The translations under genes and the position numbers were made by a program. From positions 1 to 64,000 of the forward strand of contig NW_025777521.1 in assembly GCF_021130785.1 (NCBI RefSeq): DNA of 64,000 bases, written 5' to 3'. The stretch comes from Homalodisca vitripennis (taxonomy: Eukaryota; Arthropoda; Insecta; Hemiptera; Cicadellidae). The notes below the pieces were generated by a model. That model saw only the letters and a program-made list of their open reading frames with translations. It did not search any database and was not told where the DNA came from. Below are positions 26,191 through 37,131 of this stretch, in pieces; position 1 is the stretch's first letter; each line of letters begins with the position of its first letter.

Positions 26191-27667
26191 TATACGTATT
26201 CGTTCTTGGTAATTTTTGGTTGCTTGAAACATCTCCACACTTAATTATAATATCCATAATCTCAACCAGTAGCTCATAATAACCGTAAATCAATATTAAT
26301 AATATCCAAGGAAAAGCTAAAGAGTTAAAGCTGAATTCGGAATTTTCTAATCCTTATGGCACCGAAGAAATTCTTAAAGGCTACGTAAATTATTGATATA
26401 AGTTTCGATTGAAAAATTAAGTGATAATTACTCTCCATAGCGAGTCCATAATGTAACTTTATATATTTTAAAAGTTTTATTAAACACATTATGCATGAAA
26501 TTTTGTAATATCTACCACTCCTAAAAATATAAATATTAGGATATGATAGAGGACTAAAAGATACTAGATTTAACAAATGACAACCATTATTACTGACTCA
26601 GTTGTTACAGTTTACTCTACAGTTATTACGTTCACTTAATTTTTTAATACTAGTGAATTTTATTGTCCCTCTTTTACTTTTATTTTGAAATAAATCTGTA
26701 AATTATGTAAATTGATTCATGATATGTATGCAATACTGGCTATTACAAGTTAAGTATTGTAGAATTAACAATAGAAAAGCAAATACTTATATCAGCAATA
26801 ACAACGGAATTTCTTAAAATGAATATTTGAATTAAATTGAATTTCAATAATTGTAGTTTTCTTGAAATATTTGATTAATTAACATATAATAATATAACTA
26901 AAATATATTGACTTAGTTTTGAATGAGATTAAATGAAAAATGTCTTTATTCAGAGAGGCGAAGTTAGAACTTACAAGTCCTCTCTTCCACTTAAACTCTA
27001 AATAAAAATAAATAAAATAAAAAATAATCAATCCTGTTGTAAATACTAACACTGGTATGTTTAATAGTAAATTACGTTTAATGGTAAAATTACATCATGA
27101 ATATAACATAAAAATTGCAATTTGAAAATAAAAAATGTAGTACATTCGTTAAATAAAACAATATCCCTAATACAATAATTTTATTATTATGATAATTAAT
27201 AAAAATTATCATACTCTTATTGGCATTCACTCTCTATTCACAGAAGAATCAATTTATTTGTTTATTTCTACAGGTATTACAAAAAATATGACTATGTTAT
27301 TAAACAAAAAGAATCATAACTAATAGTATATTATGTGGATACGAACAATAGTAAATTCAAAACTAGGCAGTAAACCCCTACACAGATTATTAAGTCTGAC
27401 AGTAATACAGCTTGCATATATCAGCAAAGCTGAGTGCTCCCTACGTCACTGTGCATGATAAAGAGTAAACAGAATATACTGTGATATGTTATCATTTAAA
27501 TGTTACGTAGTACAAAACTATAGAGCAACTATGTACGGCGAAAACCTTATAGACTACTTGATAACTCTGAATGTATAGCATTTGCATTGCCTTGAACGAA
27601 TATTAACATATTTATAACTCTAAATTGAATTTTTTCAATTCAAAGGCATATGGTGATTTTATGGGTC
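26191..27667. other. AT-rich unique flank, no gene seen
   Basis: Strongly AT-rich DNA with no convincing coding frame. It contains one copy of a dispersed repeat at 26925-27120 (annotated separately). Short frames near 26325-26576 have no recognisable motif. Confidence 0.6.
26925..27120 (+). repeat. Dispersed repeat, copy A (AAAAATGTCTTTATT family)
   Basis: The segment containing AATGAAAAATGTCTTTATTC, GGCGAAGTTAGAAC and AGTCCTCTCTTCCACT matches 34298-34480 in the same orientation, including a later ACTGGTATGT. The two copies are diverged by point changes and small indels. Family unknown; the position of the match suggests the tail of a transposable element. Confidence 0.6.
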
Positions 27668-27675
27668 TTCTATAT

Positions 27676-27718
<43 letters not shown>
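27668..27718. repeat. (TA)n microsatellite
   Basis: About 50 bp of alternating TA with one AATA interruption. It lies at the outer edge of the inverted-repeat copy starting at 27719; the partner copy has a similar run at 29643-29702. Confidence 0.95.
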
Positions 27719-27721
<3 letters not shown>

Positions 27722-28197
27722 TGAAAATTAATTTGTGTGTTTTTTCCTTTATGGAATCGTGAACTACTTGACCGATCATTATGAAAATTTGTATGTACAT
27801 TTATTTTTCCATAGAGAAGGTTTATATTGTACGCCCATTGATGTAACTTGCAACCAGGCAGTGGCTGCGAACATAAAAGTTTTGAAAGCACCTGCAAGGT
27901 ATAAACTGCAATCACGACACAGTTACGTATATTAAGTAGCCAAAAACTATTTGAAGGCGCTAAGATGGTGTACATTTGTCTTAAAAATAAATTATTTATT
28001 GAACTTAAAACTTGAATAGAAGACCACTTTATAATAAAGTACATGTATGGATACAAATATAAACAACACACTTTTGACAGATTTTCCTGATCGTGGTAAC
28101 AAGGCCAAATCTACATCGGCGTTGTACATATCATTTCGCTTGAACCAGAATGTTCATACACGGGCAAAGCTTACGAAGAGCTTACAAAACAGCTAAT
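27719..28197 (+). mobile_element. Dispersed insect repeat, plus-strand copy of an inverted pair
   Basis: Contains CCTTTATGGAATCGTGAAC, CCCATTGATGTAACTTGC, AACCAGGCAGTG, ACTTTATAATAAAGTAC and AACACGGGCAAAGCTTACG-like text, and ends CAGCTAAT. The reverse complement of 29171-29642 carries the same segments in the same order. The outer end is a (TA)n run. The inner end (GCGAAGCCGCGG...CAGCTAGT in better copies) is a motif I know from many insect repeats. No intact protein is present. Family not assigned; a non-autonomous LINE- or SINE-like element is possible. Confidence 0.72.
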
Positions 28198-29170
28198 ACA
28201 CAATAATTATGAATATTTTCATTTTAATATATAAATATAACTGTGTTATCAGTATAACTGATATAATTATGTATTTTGGATTTTTTCATTAAAAATGTGA
28301 TTTTTATTTAAATAAATAGTACCTAATATTTACGGAAAATGTCGATCCTGGATGAAATCCGTAAGGTAGTATTATATGTAGTAAAATCGTAAGTTGTTTT
28401 TTCTCTTTTATGAGATCAAGGAGCGATTAAATTTTCATTCAAAATTGAGTGTGACAAACTGGAGCCAACTTATGAGTGACGATTTGTCACTTAGCATCAC
28501 CACTATTTCCTGTCCTAATGACGTCACGGCTGACTAATGCCTGCCGTCATCTCCACATCAACATTTTGTCTGGATACGTCGTAGGCAGCGCATGATATAA
28601 ATGACAGGCACAACAAATCCCTTGTTTCACGCAATTTAACTTTAACCATTTGTTTTTTTTATGTCACCAGCAGAGACATACGCTTTTTAAGCGTATAGAT
28701 AATATAAAACAAAATTTATTCCTTTTATTTGCTATCGGTAAAACAAATCTCCATTGGTGTTACACAAAATATGGATAGCGGATTAAAAAATAATTGACCC
28801 TCACTGTTAATGCAGATACATCACACAATACATAATCTATAACAAAATCTACAAAACTATACATTTAAATACCTCTTTGGACAATAACTTAAACGAGTAC
28901 TATTAAGGATAAAGATTTGATGAAGATAATCTATGTTGACCATAAATAGTACTATTACAATGAAGAGAAAAGAAAATATAGGGATGGTTCTTAAATGGCA
29001 ATGTATCCATAACTATAAGAGATTTATCACCTTAAACTGATCACAGTAGAGGTCAAGTTGATTATTTTAAATCAGTCACTAAGGAAAAAGAACATGTATT
29101 AACGTCAGTGTCAGTCCCGGTTGGGTTAGAACTTATTGTTTAGTGAAGAAAGCAATTATAAATATGAAAC
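28198..29170. other. Spacer of the inverted pair with a CRE/TATA site, no gene
   Basis: About 970 bp between the two inverted copies. A full palindromic CRE, TGACGTCA, is at 28519-28526 and a TATAA at 28596-28600, in a locally less AT-rich stretch (28440-28620). No open frame follows. I see nothing else specific. Confidence 0.45.
28519..28600 (+). promoter_or_regulatory. CRE plus TATA-like pair
   Basis: TGACGTCA (28519-28526) is the full CREB/ATF consensus; GATATAAATG with TATAA at 28596-28600 lies about 70 bp downstream. The arrangement is compatible with a regulated promoter, but no transcript or coding exon is evident, so this is a weak call. Confidence 0.25.
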
Positions 29171-29640
29171 ACCAGCTGTATCCCGCGGCTTCGCACGCTT
29201 TTCGTAAGCTTTGCCCGTGTATGTGCACTTCTGGTTCAAGTGAATTATATTTCCAGTGCCGATGTCGAGTTTGCCTTGTTGCCACGATCAAGAAAATCTG
29301 TGTATGTTTATAGCCATAATACACTTACATATAATTTATTATAAAGTGGTCTAATACTCAAACTTTAAGTTCAATGAGAAATTTATCTTCAAGACAAATA
29401 TACATCATAACTTCAATATAGTGTTTGGTTATTAATTAATGTACATAACTGTCTCGTAATTGCTGTTTTTAGTGTGAAGGCGCTTTGAAAACTTGTATCA
29501 TTTTCAGCACTGCCTGGTGGCGAATTACATCAATGGGCATAGCATATAAACCTTGTCTGTGGAAAAATACATATACATAAAAATTTTCGTAATGGTCGGT
29601 AAATAGTATACGATTCCATAAAGGACAAACACAAACATTC

Positions 29641-29642
<2 letters not shown>
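29171..29642 (-). mobile_element. Dispersed insect repeat, minus-strand copy of the inverted pair
   Basis: Reading on + it begins ACCAGCTGTATCCCGCGGC, passes GAGTTTGCCTTGTTGCCACG and GCCTGGTGGCGAATTACATC, and ends at CCATAAAGGACAAACAC before a (TA)n run. Its reverse complement aligns with 27719-28197 throughout. It is the better-preserved copy at the CCCGCGGCTTCGCACGC end. Small frames in it are not conserved between copies. Confidence 0.72.

Positions 29643-29702
<60 letters not shown>
29643..29702. repeat. (TA)n microsatellite
   Basis: About 60 bp of uninterrupted AT, adjoining the outer end of the minus-strand repeat copy. Confidence 0.96.
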
Positions 29703-29704
<2 letters not shown>

Positions 29705-32440
29705 CCTCAACTGAAACTATTAGGCAGAGGAAACAATGCAAATATCTCAGTACAGCATTAAATACTATTAAATTGTAAATATAACTTAATGAATTCAAAG
29801 AAGTCTTCATGTTGTATAACATTAATAAATTGGCTGTTTATAAAGTGTAAATCTTAGCCACAGTATCGACACCACACTCGTATTTATATATCAATAATTA
29901 TCGTTAAAAAGTTAATTTTTTTTATTTATAAAACTATGGAAATTGCACGTGAATAGTCTGTTGGATATTGTAACCTATAACCAAATTGCTTGTCTTAACA
30001 ATAGTTTGAAACGCAATTTAAATAAGGTTATTCCGTTTTATTTATGTGTAAATTGTTGATATTACGTAATCCACTCATGCATTTAATAATTTCTCGAAAA
30101 TTCCTCCTTCTAAACAAAATGAGGCATCGTGGATCATTTTTAAAATATAAACTATTTAATTTTGTTCCTGAGGTCAATCCAGAGCTATATAAAAAGAATA
30201 ACTGTTATAGTTAATTAATATGATCACTATACACATCTCAAGGGTGGGTGGCCTTACTCACCCTGCACAAGTAGCACTGAATCGTTTATTCATATCTTAA
30301 AAGAAGGGAAATCGGACAGAAAACTTAACTGCCCAGAATCTTTAAATTGTTATAAATGTGTTCACAAGAAAAGCCTAATATCCAACCCTATAGTCATGAA
30401 ACAATAAAATCATTATCCTTACTTATATAATATTGCAATATACGTAAAGTGAGAGTTTTATAACCAACTCAAACAAATTGATTGTGCAACTTGTTTATTG
30501 TTGGATTTATTTTCAAAAAGATTTTTAGTTTTTTTTTACCTTTTACTTCTGGACAGTGAACAATATAAATTTCGGCATATCCGTAATATGAATGACTTTT
30601 GTACTGAAATGTAAATACATAAATATATAATGAATTAATTGGGTTTAGTTTATAAATGATTTCTATACTTATATTAATTTGGAATTAGGACATAATAATA
30701 TTTACATTGAATATTAATTTAATGTATCTTGATAATTTTAGCTAAAGTTGCATAATATTTTGTTAAATCAAGATAATTTAAACGTATTAATAGTTTTGTT
30801 GAGTCTATTTATCTTTCGAAAATTGGTTTCATTCGATCTTGTAGGCTATAATAAATTTCCAGTTTAATAAGTTAATAAATGCGCAATGTACTGCGTTGTT
30901 GGTTAAATTGGTTAAGGAAATTGATTTATTTATATAGAGAATTTAAAAAATCGAGAAAGTTCTATGCTTAAGGTTAAACACTAAGTAGTTACTCATGCAA
31001 TAGAAACCACGTCCAAAAGCGTTATTTGTGGTTCATAATTGTTTTGACAAGTCATTGCTGTAGTGGTGTCATTGTTTTGTTTGTATTGGGTGAGGAAAGT
31101 TGGGAATGGTTTTGAACTCCGATAGAGTTCGAGCGCAGGTTATATTGCAGACTGACATTGCTGTTATATTGAAGTGTGTATATAAAAAGGCTCAAAGTGA
31201 ATAGTTACAAAATTTGTTATATGTTCCTTATTCTACACAACTAAAGTTTATAATTTATTGTCTCATCTAGCTTTGAAATAATCAGGATAGAAATATAATT
31301 TCAACCCTAACTACCCCTTAAAAATAATTTCTGGTGAGCACATAACTATAATTAAATCACTAAAGGTGTGATTCTGACTAATGTAACAATCTTCTTTATA
31401 TACGTATTCTTTTGTTTCCTAAAGATAACTGGATAATTAAACTGAAAATTATCTATTTCTCGCCAGCCGTGTTCGATAAGAATTCAATTGTTTCTTATCA
31501 ATACATTGTCAATAATTATTAAAAAAATTTATAATGGTATTAAATACGGCAAGTTTTAAAAGATTTTAAACAGTTTTTTCTGTTTTGTATTTAAACACAA
31601 TTAATCCAAATCTAATTCATTAATATTAATAATTTATATCTGTTTTAATACTGTTTTAATCTATGGTGTTGTATTACTAACACCATAGATGTACATAGTT
31701 TGCTAATCTACTGCTGAAGAAAGAATATTTTATTTCTTATCATATATATAGCTGAATGATTTAAACAAACAAAATCATTTCTGTCTAACTAACAAATTAG
31801 ATTATCAATCTTATTTGTAACTTTGTTGATACGAAATAAAGAATCTCTTGGAGCAGAAAATAGGGAGCCTCTAATTTGAAACGTGAAGGCAGCGTGGGGG
31901 CTGAACTTTTGTTACTATTGTTTGCTCAATAAGCATCTCTGAATGTTAATTTATTTAATATTAGAAAGGTGGAAGTCACCATATATTTCAACGTACAACA
32001 CGAGACGTTTTAATCTCAAAATAAAATAGTACCCTGGTCTAAGAGAACTTTGTGTATCATTCTCAAGTGGAAAGATTCTTTCCAAAACTGCAATATGAAA
32101 TTTTAGGATATTCGTGATGATTCAGCTCGCAAAAAGATGAGACATTAAACTTGAAGGCAATGTCATCTTGGCCATGAGGAAAAGTGAGATGGCTAGTGTA
32201 GCGTTTTTAAAGCTACATTGGTTTATTTTTGAATTAAAACTTAAATTAAATGAAAATTTTGGGAAAGAAATATTGGGATTTAATTTTAATTAGATTGTGA
32301 GAAGTTAGGATAAAAACGAATGTGTAATCCTTTAGCAAGTTAGTTCTGGTAACTTTAAATTATTAGGAAGGTGGTTCACTGCCTTGAATTGATCAGAACT
32401 TGTCTTGTACTGCAGTTAGATCTGAGAAGGCTATTGTTCT
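29703..32440. other. AT-rich DNA, no gene seen
   Basis: No open frame with recognisable content. One perfect 12-bp hairpin occurs at 31659-31690. A TTAAGGGG-type end (on the minus strand at 31314-31321, CCCCTTAA) resembles the terminus of the element at 46354 but has no partner nearby. Confidence 0.55.
31659..31690. other. Perfect 12-bp inverted repeat with 8-nt loop
   Basis: ATCTATGGTGTT (31659-31670) and AACACCATAGAT (31679-31690) are exact reverse complements. Purpose unknown; it may be the remains of a small inverted-repeat element. Confidence 0.7.
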
Positions 32441-32780
32441 CCAGTTGGATACGCCTGGGCCAATGAGAGAACACCGCGGATGTCCATCAGAACTGGCGGT
32501 AAGGGGAACTATAAAACTGCAAGCTCATAATTTTCGCCCTTCTTTTGGTAATTTATCGTGAATTAAGTTGATTACATTGCGCCGTGTTTCTAAAATTTTT
32601 TTCCGCAAAATCCCTCGCGGATAAATTTTAGAAACACAGCGCACTGCCGCGCACTAGTTTTAAACATTTTAAAAAGGCACAGACAACAGGAGACTACAAC
32701 GATTTTACTGCAAATGGCGTCGTTCTGCGCGCAATGCATGCCGGGAGTCAGGGCGCATGCGCATTTCGCTGCTCGCTTAC
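32440..32780 (+). promoter_or_regulatory. GC-rich promoter-like island
   Basis: This stretch is clearly less AT-rich than its surroundings. It holds TATAAAA (32510-32516), a long hairpin (32579-32642), CAAATGGCGTCG (ATG at 32714) and the palindrome GCGCATGCGC (32753-32762), which is the NRF1 / Erect-wing type site. NRF1-type and ATGGCG (YY1/Pho-like) motifs are common around starts of broadly expressed genes. The 72-codon frame starting at 32714 is unrecognised and may be chance. Direction is uncertain. Confidence 0.3.
32579..32642. other. Long imperfect palindrome
   Basis: Arm 32579-32606 (GCGCCGTGTTTCTAAAATTT then TTTTCCGC) pairs with 32617-32642 (GCGGATAAATTTTAGAAACA then CAGCGC), with a 10-base loop and few mismatches. 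Such a fold-back could be a small inverted-repeat transposon remnant or a structured transcript element. Confidence 0.7.
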
Positions 32781-34297
32781 TGTTTGTCTGGTTAACGCGA
32801 TTTGAACCTTACTTTCCGAATTACCCTAGTATATACTTACTTCAGTCCGCAAAACATCGTAAACATGTCGTAGACACAACGTACATGGGCGAGGCCCTGT
32901 TTATATCATTCATTAATTATATTTTTGTTTAATAATGTTAGTAATCTTTAAATTTTAACCATTGATAAATGATTATGAGCCCTTGACAAAAAGTGTTAGA
33001 GAGAAAATATTTAAATTTCTACGACTGATTACTGATTTTTACAATAAATTTACCGAAGTATATTTTAATGGACAACATATAAAAATCGAATTATACTTTG
33101 AATGTTGAACTCGGACAACAATGGATTGCATACATAGATTAGTCCAAGCTTGCATGTCTAAACCCAAGTTCTTCATATTAAGGTTAACAGTTCGGCAATG
33201 AAATAAGTAAAAGGTAACGGCTTATTTTTAATCTGTTATTTTGTTTACGTAGTCTCAATTCATTTAATCAAATTAAATTCGTAGAATTAATGTATTGCAT
33301 CACATTTAATATGTCAGTGACTCCATATTATCACAATATTAAAGGACTGATTTACTTACTAACCAAGAAAATTCTACTAAAACTACTAATCCGTATCCAA
33401 TTGTCTCTTCTCTGGGAAGTGTACAGTGAAAAGATTTGATAAGACTGACATATTAATATTTATAAACAAACTGAATGCTTTCCGTATTAGGTTTCTGTGT
33501 TTAGATTATAATCAATACACTTATTTTATATTATCTGGAACAAATCGTATTTCATCATATAAATTAATAATTTCTCCATTATTAAAAGTTTAGAATTTGT
33601 TATGTTTATTATTGCAGCGCCTGTGTAATGAAGAGGTAAGCTCTCTTATCCCAAATTTAAATTACAGTAATTTCAATGTGACGTCTTATGTAGTTCTAAT
33701 TACAGTTCATTGTACAGTGCCCATATCCACACCAAAGAAATTAATTAACGAAAGAGGACTAAGAGAGGAAAGCCTGAGAGAAATTCATGGACTGACATCA
33801 AAATTAAAAGCTGAAAGAGTTGAGTATGAAGTGCCGAGAAATAGAAATGAAAAGCAATCTACTCGTATAATACAGAGAAACGAAATTAAAAATTGATGTT
33901 TCTATAAAACGAGAAGCAAGTTCTAAAGAGGCAAAGGTACTTATAAACAATGAATCGACATTAAAAATTGAAATTTAAGATGTGAAAGAAAACATTTCTT
34001 ATAAAAACTGTTCGGTATGTAGATAAGTAATAGTAAGTAAGTAGAAAGGGTGACGATTCTTAGTGTCACGTTTCTTATACGAATCACGTTTCACCATTTG
34101 ACTACAAATTTTACGGTACACCATGTCGTCACAAAAATATCGGGGAATTAAATTAATTAAATAAGAATTTAGCCAATTCTCTATCAAAAACCTATCAAAG
34201 ATTACTTCTATACTGTCGGCACTTGAATTACACAAATGTCGTAAAAAGTATCTCAAGCTTACATCAAACCGATATGAAAGCTTATACCAAACCAATA
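32781..34297. other. AT-rich DNA with one microexon-like site
   Basis: No recognisable gene. The 99-codon frame at 33597-33896 has no family I know, and its first part spans the possible microexon described at 33618. A short lysine/arginine-rich stretch in that frame (about 33765-33890) is probably compositional. Confidence 0.45.
33618..33635 (+). other. Possible 18-bp microexon
   Basis: A pyrimidine/T-rich tract and TATTATTGCAG (acceptor ending at 33617) precede the 18 bases CGCCTGTGTAATGAAGAG, which are followed by GTAAGC, a strong donor. The 18 bases are a whole number of codons and one frame is open. No neighbouring exon was identified, so this could be chance. Confidence 0.2.
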
Positions 34298-34480
34298 TGA
34301 AATGAAAAATGTCTTCATTGTAGAGGTGAAGTTAGAATTTAAAGTCCTCTCTTCCACTCAACATATAATAACTAATAAAGAAATCAATATTTTATTATTG
34401 CTGTTACAAACTTTTCACTGGTATGTAAAACTAAAATTAGGTTTCGTAATAAATTGAATAATTTATTATGAACATTTAAT
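34298..34480 (+). repeat. Dispersed repeat, copy B (AAAAATGTCTTCATT family)
   Basis: Second copy of the repeat seen at 26925-27120, same orientation, sharing AATGAAAAATGTCTT, GAAGTTAGAA, AGTCCTCTCTTCCACT and ACTGGTATGT. Confidence 0.6.
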
Positions 34481-34666
34481 TTAAATATCAGTAAATATTC
34501 TTGTCGTATAATTTGTTATAGTTAAAGTTCTTGAATAGTAGATAAAACTAGTAAAACGAAACCTCTAATATTAATTTTTAAATAAATTTTACACACACAC
34601 TTTCTATGTTCTTTCTGCCAATTTAAGTTATTTATAAAAAAAGATAGGAAGATACAGAATTACGCC

Positions 34667-35046
34667 TATCTTGTGTATTATATACATTATTTGTATATTA
34701 TACGTGAATGAAGCAGTGTCTGATAATATTATTTTATTAAGAGTATCCAAACTTTACGGAAGCAGGACACGTAAGCTATACACATGAGTGTAACGTGACT
34801 GTGTCTGTTATTGTATATTGTATCTGACAGTAACATTATATCCTTTGTCGTATGTGTATCTTGCGTATTATATACATTATTTGTATATTACACGTGAATG
34901 AAGCAGTGGCTGATAATATTATTTTATTAAGAGTATCCAAGCTTTACGGAAGCAGGACACGTAAGCTATACACATGAGTGTAACGTGACTGTGTCTGTTA
35001 TTGTATATTGTATCTGACAGTAACATTATATCCTTTGTCGTATGTG
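34667..35046 (+). repeat. Tandem duplication, 2 x 190 bp
   Basis: Copies 34667-34856 and 34857-35046 are directly adjacent and differ at about four positions (for example TTGTGTATT versus TTGCGTATT, and AGTGTCTG versus AGTGGCTG). The high identity indicates a recent local duplication. The unit has no coding content. Confidence 0.93.
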
Positions 35047-36019
35047 AACTGAACCAACTCACTTAATTGTTGGTTTAGCTTTGGTAAATCTTCTACAATT
35101 TATTTCAAGCAGCGAATTGGATTTTGCACTAAATTAGTGTGGTTTACACCACAGAGTAAATAGTAGATATGGTAAATGTGGAGTAAATTTTTTAGTAGAT
35201 ACTCGGGTATCTATCCTAGAATGTATTTATCCAAAAACACTAAAGAAATATAAATCGTTTAAAACCTTCAAGTTGATAATAAATATAAATTTATACTGAA
35301 GCGAAATTTATAGTTTAACATTGAAACCTACGTAATTAAATTTATGAATGTCCAAACCCGTGGATGTTTTGATATTCTTAAGGTTCTTAAGGTGTACTGT
35401 CCCTGAAGCGACCATTGTCGCAGTAGCGATTATTATGGAGCGATTGTGTTCATTTTCAAAAGGTTAAGTTATCGAAAGAGGTTTTCAAAAAGAACTCTAT
35501 TTTCAACTCTAAGGTATCTTCAGAAATTGTGAGCTAATGTTACTACATTTATTGGTCGGAAATGAAGGCTTGTGATCTAATAATAACGTGCTAAAACCGT
35601 ATTGGTGGAGGAGAGTTTGAAGCATTTGATTACCGTCCCTGTCGTCCTCAAAGACCCTCCAATAAAACCTTTTTTATACCTAACCAAGTATTCCAAGTGG
35701 TCTAAACTCCCATAGGAATTTAAAAATTCTCATAAATGCTTGATAATGGCAGTAATGTTTTTTGTTTAAATATGGTTTCGTAAGGGTTTCTATCAGAGAC
35801 TGAACGTTGGTGGCTACAAATGCATGAGAAAATTAAATATGCTACATTATTAAGAGATTTGTACTGAGATTTAGCATATTAATATATTGTACTGAGATTT
35901 ATGAAATTAGTATGGAAGGGATTTTGATGATGACCAGACTCAGTCGCTCAATCGTTCACTACAGTTAATAGCCGCTCCAATCATAGTCGCAAAAATACGA
36001 GTACTATATTAGTACAGTA
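35047..36019. other. AT-rich DNA, no gene; possible decayed inverted repeat
   Basis: GCGATTATTATGGAGCG (near 35427) resembles the reverse complement of CGCTCCAATCATAGTCGC (near 35972). This hints at a degraded DNA element of about 600 bp, but the match is poor. Nothing else was recognised. Confidence 0.3.
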
Positions 36020-36540
36020 CAATCTCATGTATCCGGACCTCATTTATTCAGATATTAGGTCTATCCGGATGGAGTCAACAAAGTGTAGGGAGTCAAATGT
36101 TTAGAAGAGTAAGGATTTTTAATTTTCCAAAGTTATTTTATATTTGTTGACACATATTGAACAACATTCGGAATAATGTGTAAATTGTAAAGACAAAAAT
36201 TAGTAATGCTATAATAGGTTGATAATTTTTAAATATAATAAATGTGAATCAATGGATTCAGGTCGATAATAGCATCGGTGCGATGATTGACGTAGAAGGT
36301 GTATCAGCATATGTTCTTTAGCGGTAGTGGAGGACACTGAAATCGAGTCTGATAATGAAAAACCGAATATCGTGATGCAGCTGAATAATGGTTTATTTTT
36401 AGTGGTAATATACGACATTGAAAACTAGTCTGATAATGAAAAACCTTAAGGCATGATGCAGCTGAAACATTTTATTTTTTAGCGGCAATAGAGGAAATTG
36501 AAAACGATTCTGATAATGAGTATTACTATGGTATAATAGG
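36020..36540 (+). mobile_element. Decayed pogo/Tigger-like remnant with 80-bp internal repeats
   Basis: CAGTACAATCTCATGTATCC followed by GGACC near 36023 resembles the CAGTAGAACCCCTCATATCC end of the MITE at 43416. Downstream, a unit beginning (A)GCGGTAGTGGAGGACACTGA recurs at 36320, 36401 and 36481 (period 80-81 bp). It contains GAAAACGATTCTGATAATG-type text that would encode acidic IEND-SDNE residues in one frame. Tigger transposases often end in an acidic tail, so this may be a scrambled 3' coding remnant. The period is not a multiple of three and stops interrupt it. Confidence 0.4.
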
Positions 36541-37131
36541 TAATGAGTATTACCTATTACTATGGACAATGGTTTTTTAAAACACATTTTGACAATATCA
36601 GCGGAAATGATAACCTTCAAATGTTTGCTTCTTCCTAATTCCAAGAAGCAGTTGACCATAAGTAGAGAAAAGACACTCACTCAATTGTTTTACGAAATAA
36701 CAATAAAAAAGTCTTCTTTAATATCTTATATGTAAATTTTGTTGTTGTTATATGCACCAGAAATAAAAAAGTTATTCTCTTTCATTATTATACTGTAAGA
36801 AATAATATGTTCCAGAGTTTTCTTTCATCCTAATAATTTGGTCTCAAAAATTCAAGAATGTACAATAGTTATCATGTCCTGTTTATGATCCGTTGTAAAA
36901 ATTACTGAGTTGCTTTTGGGACATTTAGTTAATTGGTTTCTGTAATTTGCATTTCGTTTGATGTTTGAACTGCTTAATATTAAGACGTGTGCTTCTTAAT
37001 ATTAAATTCACAGAGTAAAGTCTACTTTTGTCAGCATAAGGCAACATTATAGGTTATAAACAAGTTTACGTTTGGTGTATTTACAGAAGTATAGTTACAG
37101 ATATTTAATATTTTATTCTTAACTAGCTGAT
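36541..37131. other. AT-rich DNA, nothing recognised
   Basis: No repeats, promoter-like islands or coding signals that I can support. Confidence 0.5.

Noticed and set aside
27612..28071. Minus-strand frames ending in YIYIYIYI
   Set aside because: They are translations of the (TA)n tract and a repeat copy.
33597..33896. 99-codon frame as a gene
   Set aside because: No recognisable domain, AT-rich codons, and the only splice-like signal suggests a microexon in it instead.
35390..36000. Terminal inverted repeats of a DNA transposon
   Set aside because: The match between GCGATTATTATGGAGCG and its partner is too weak to define ends.
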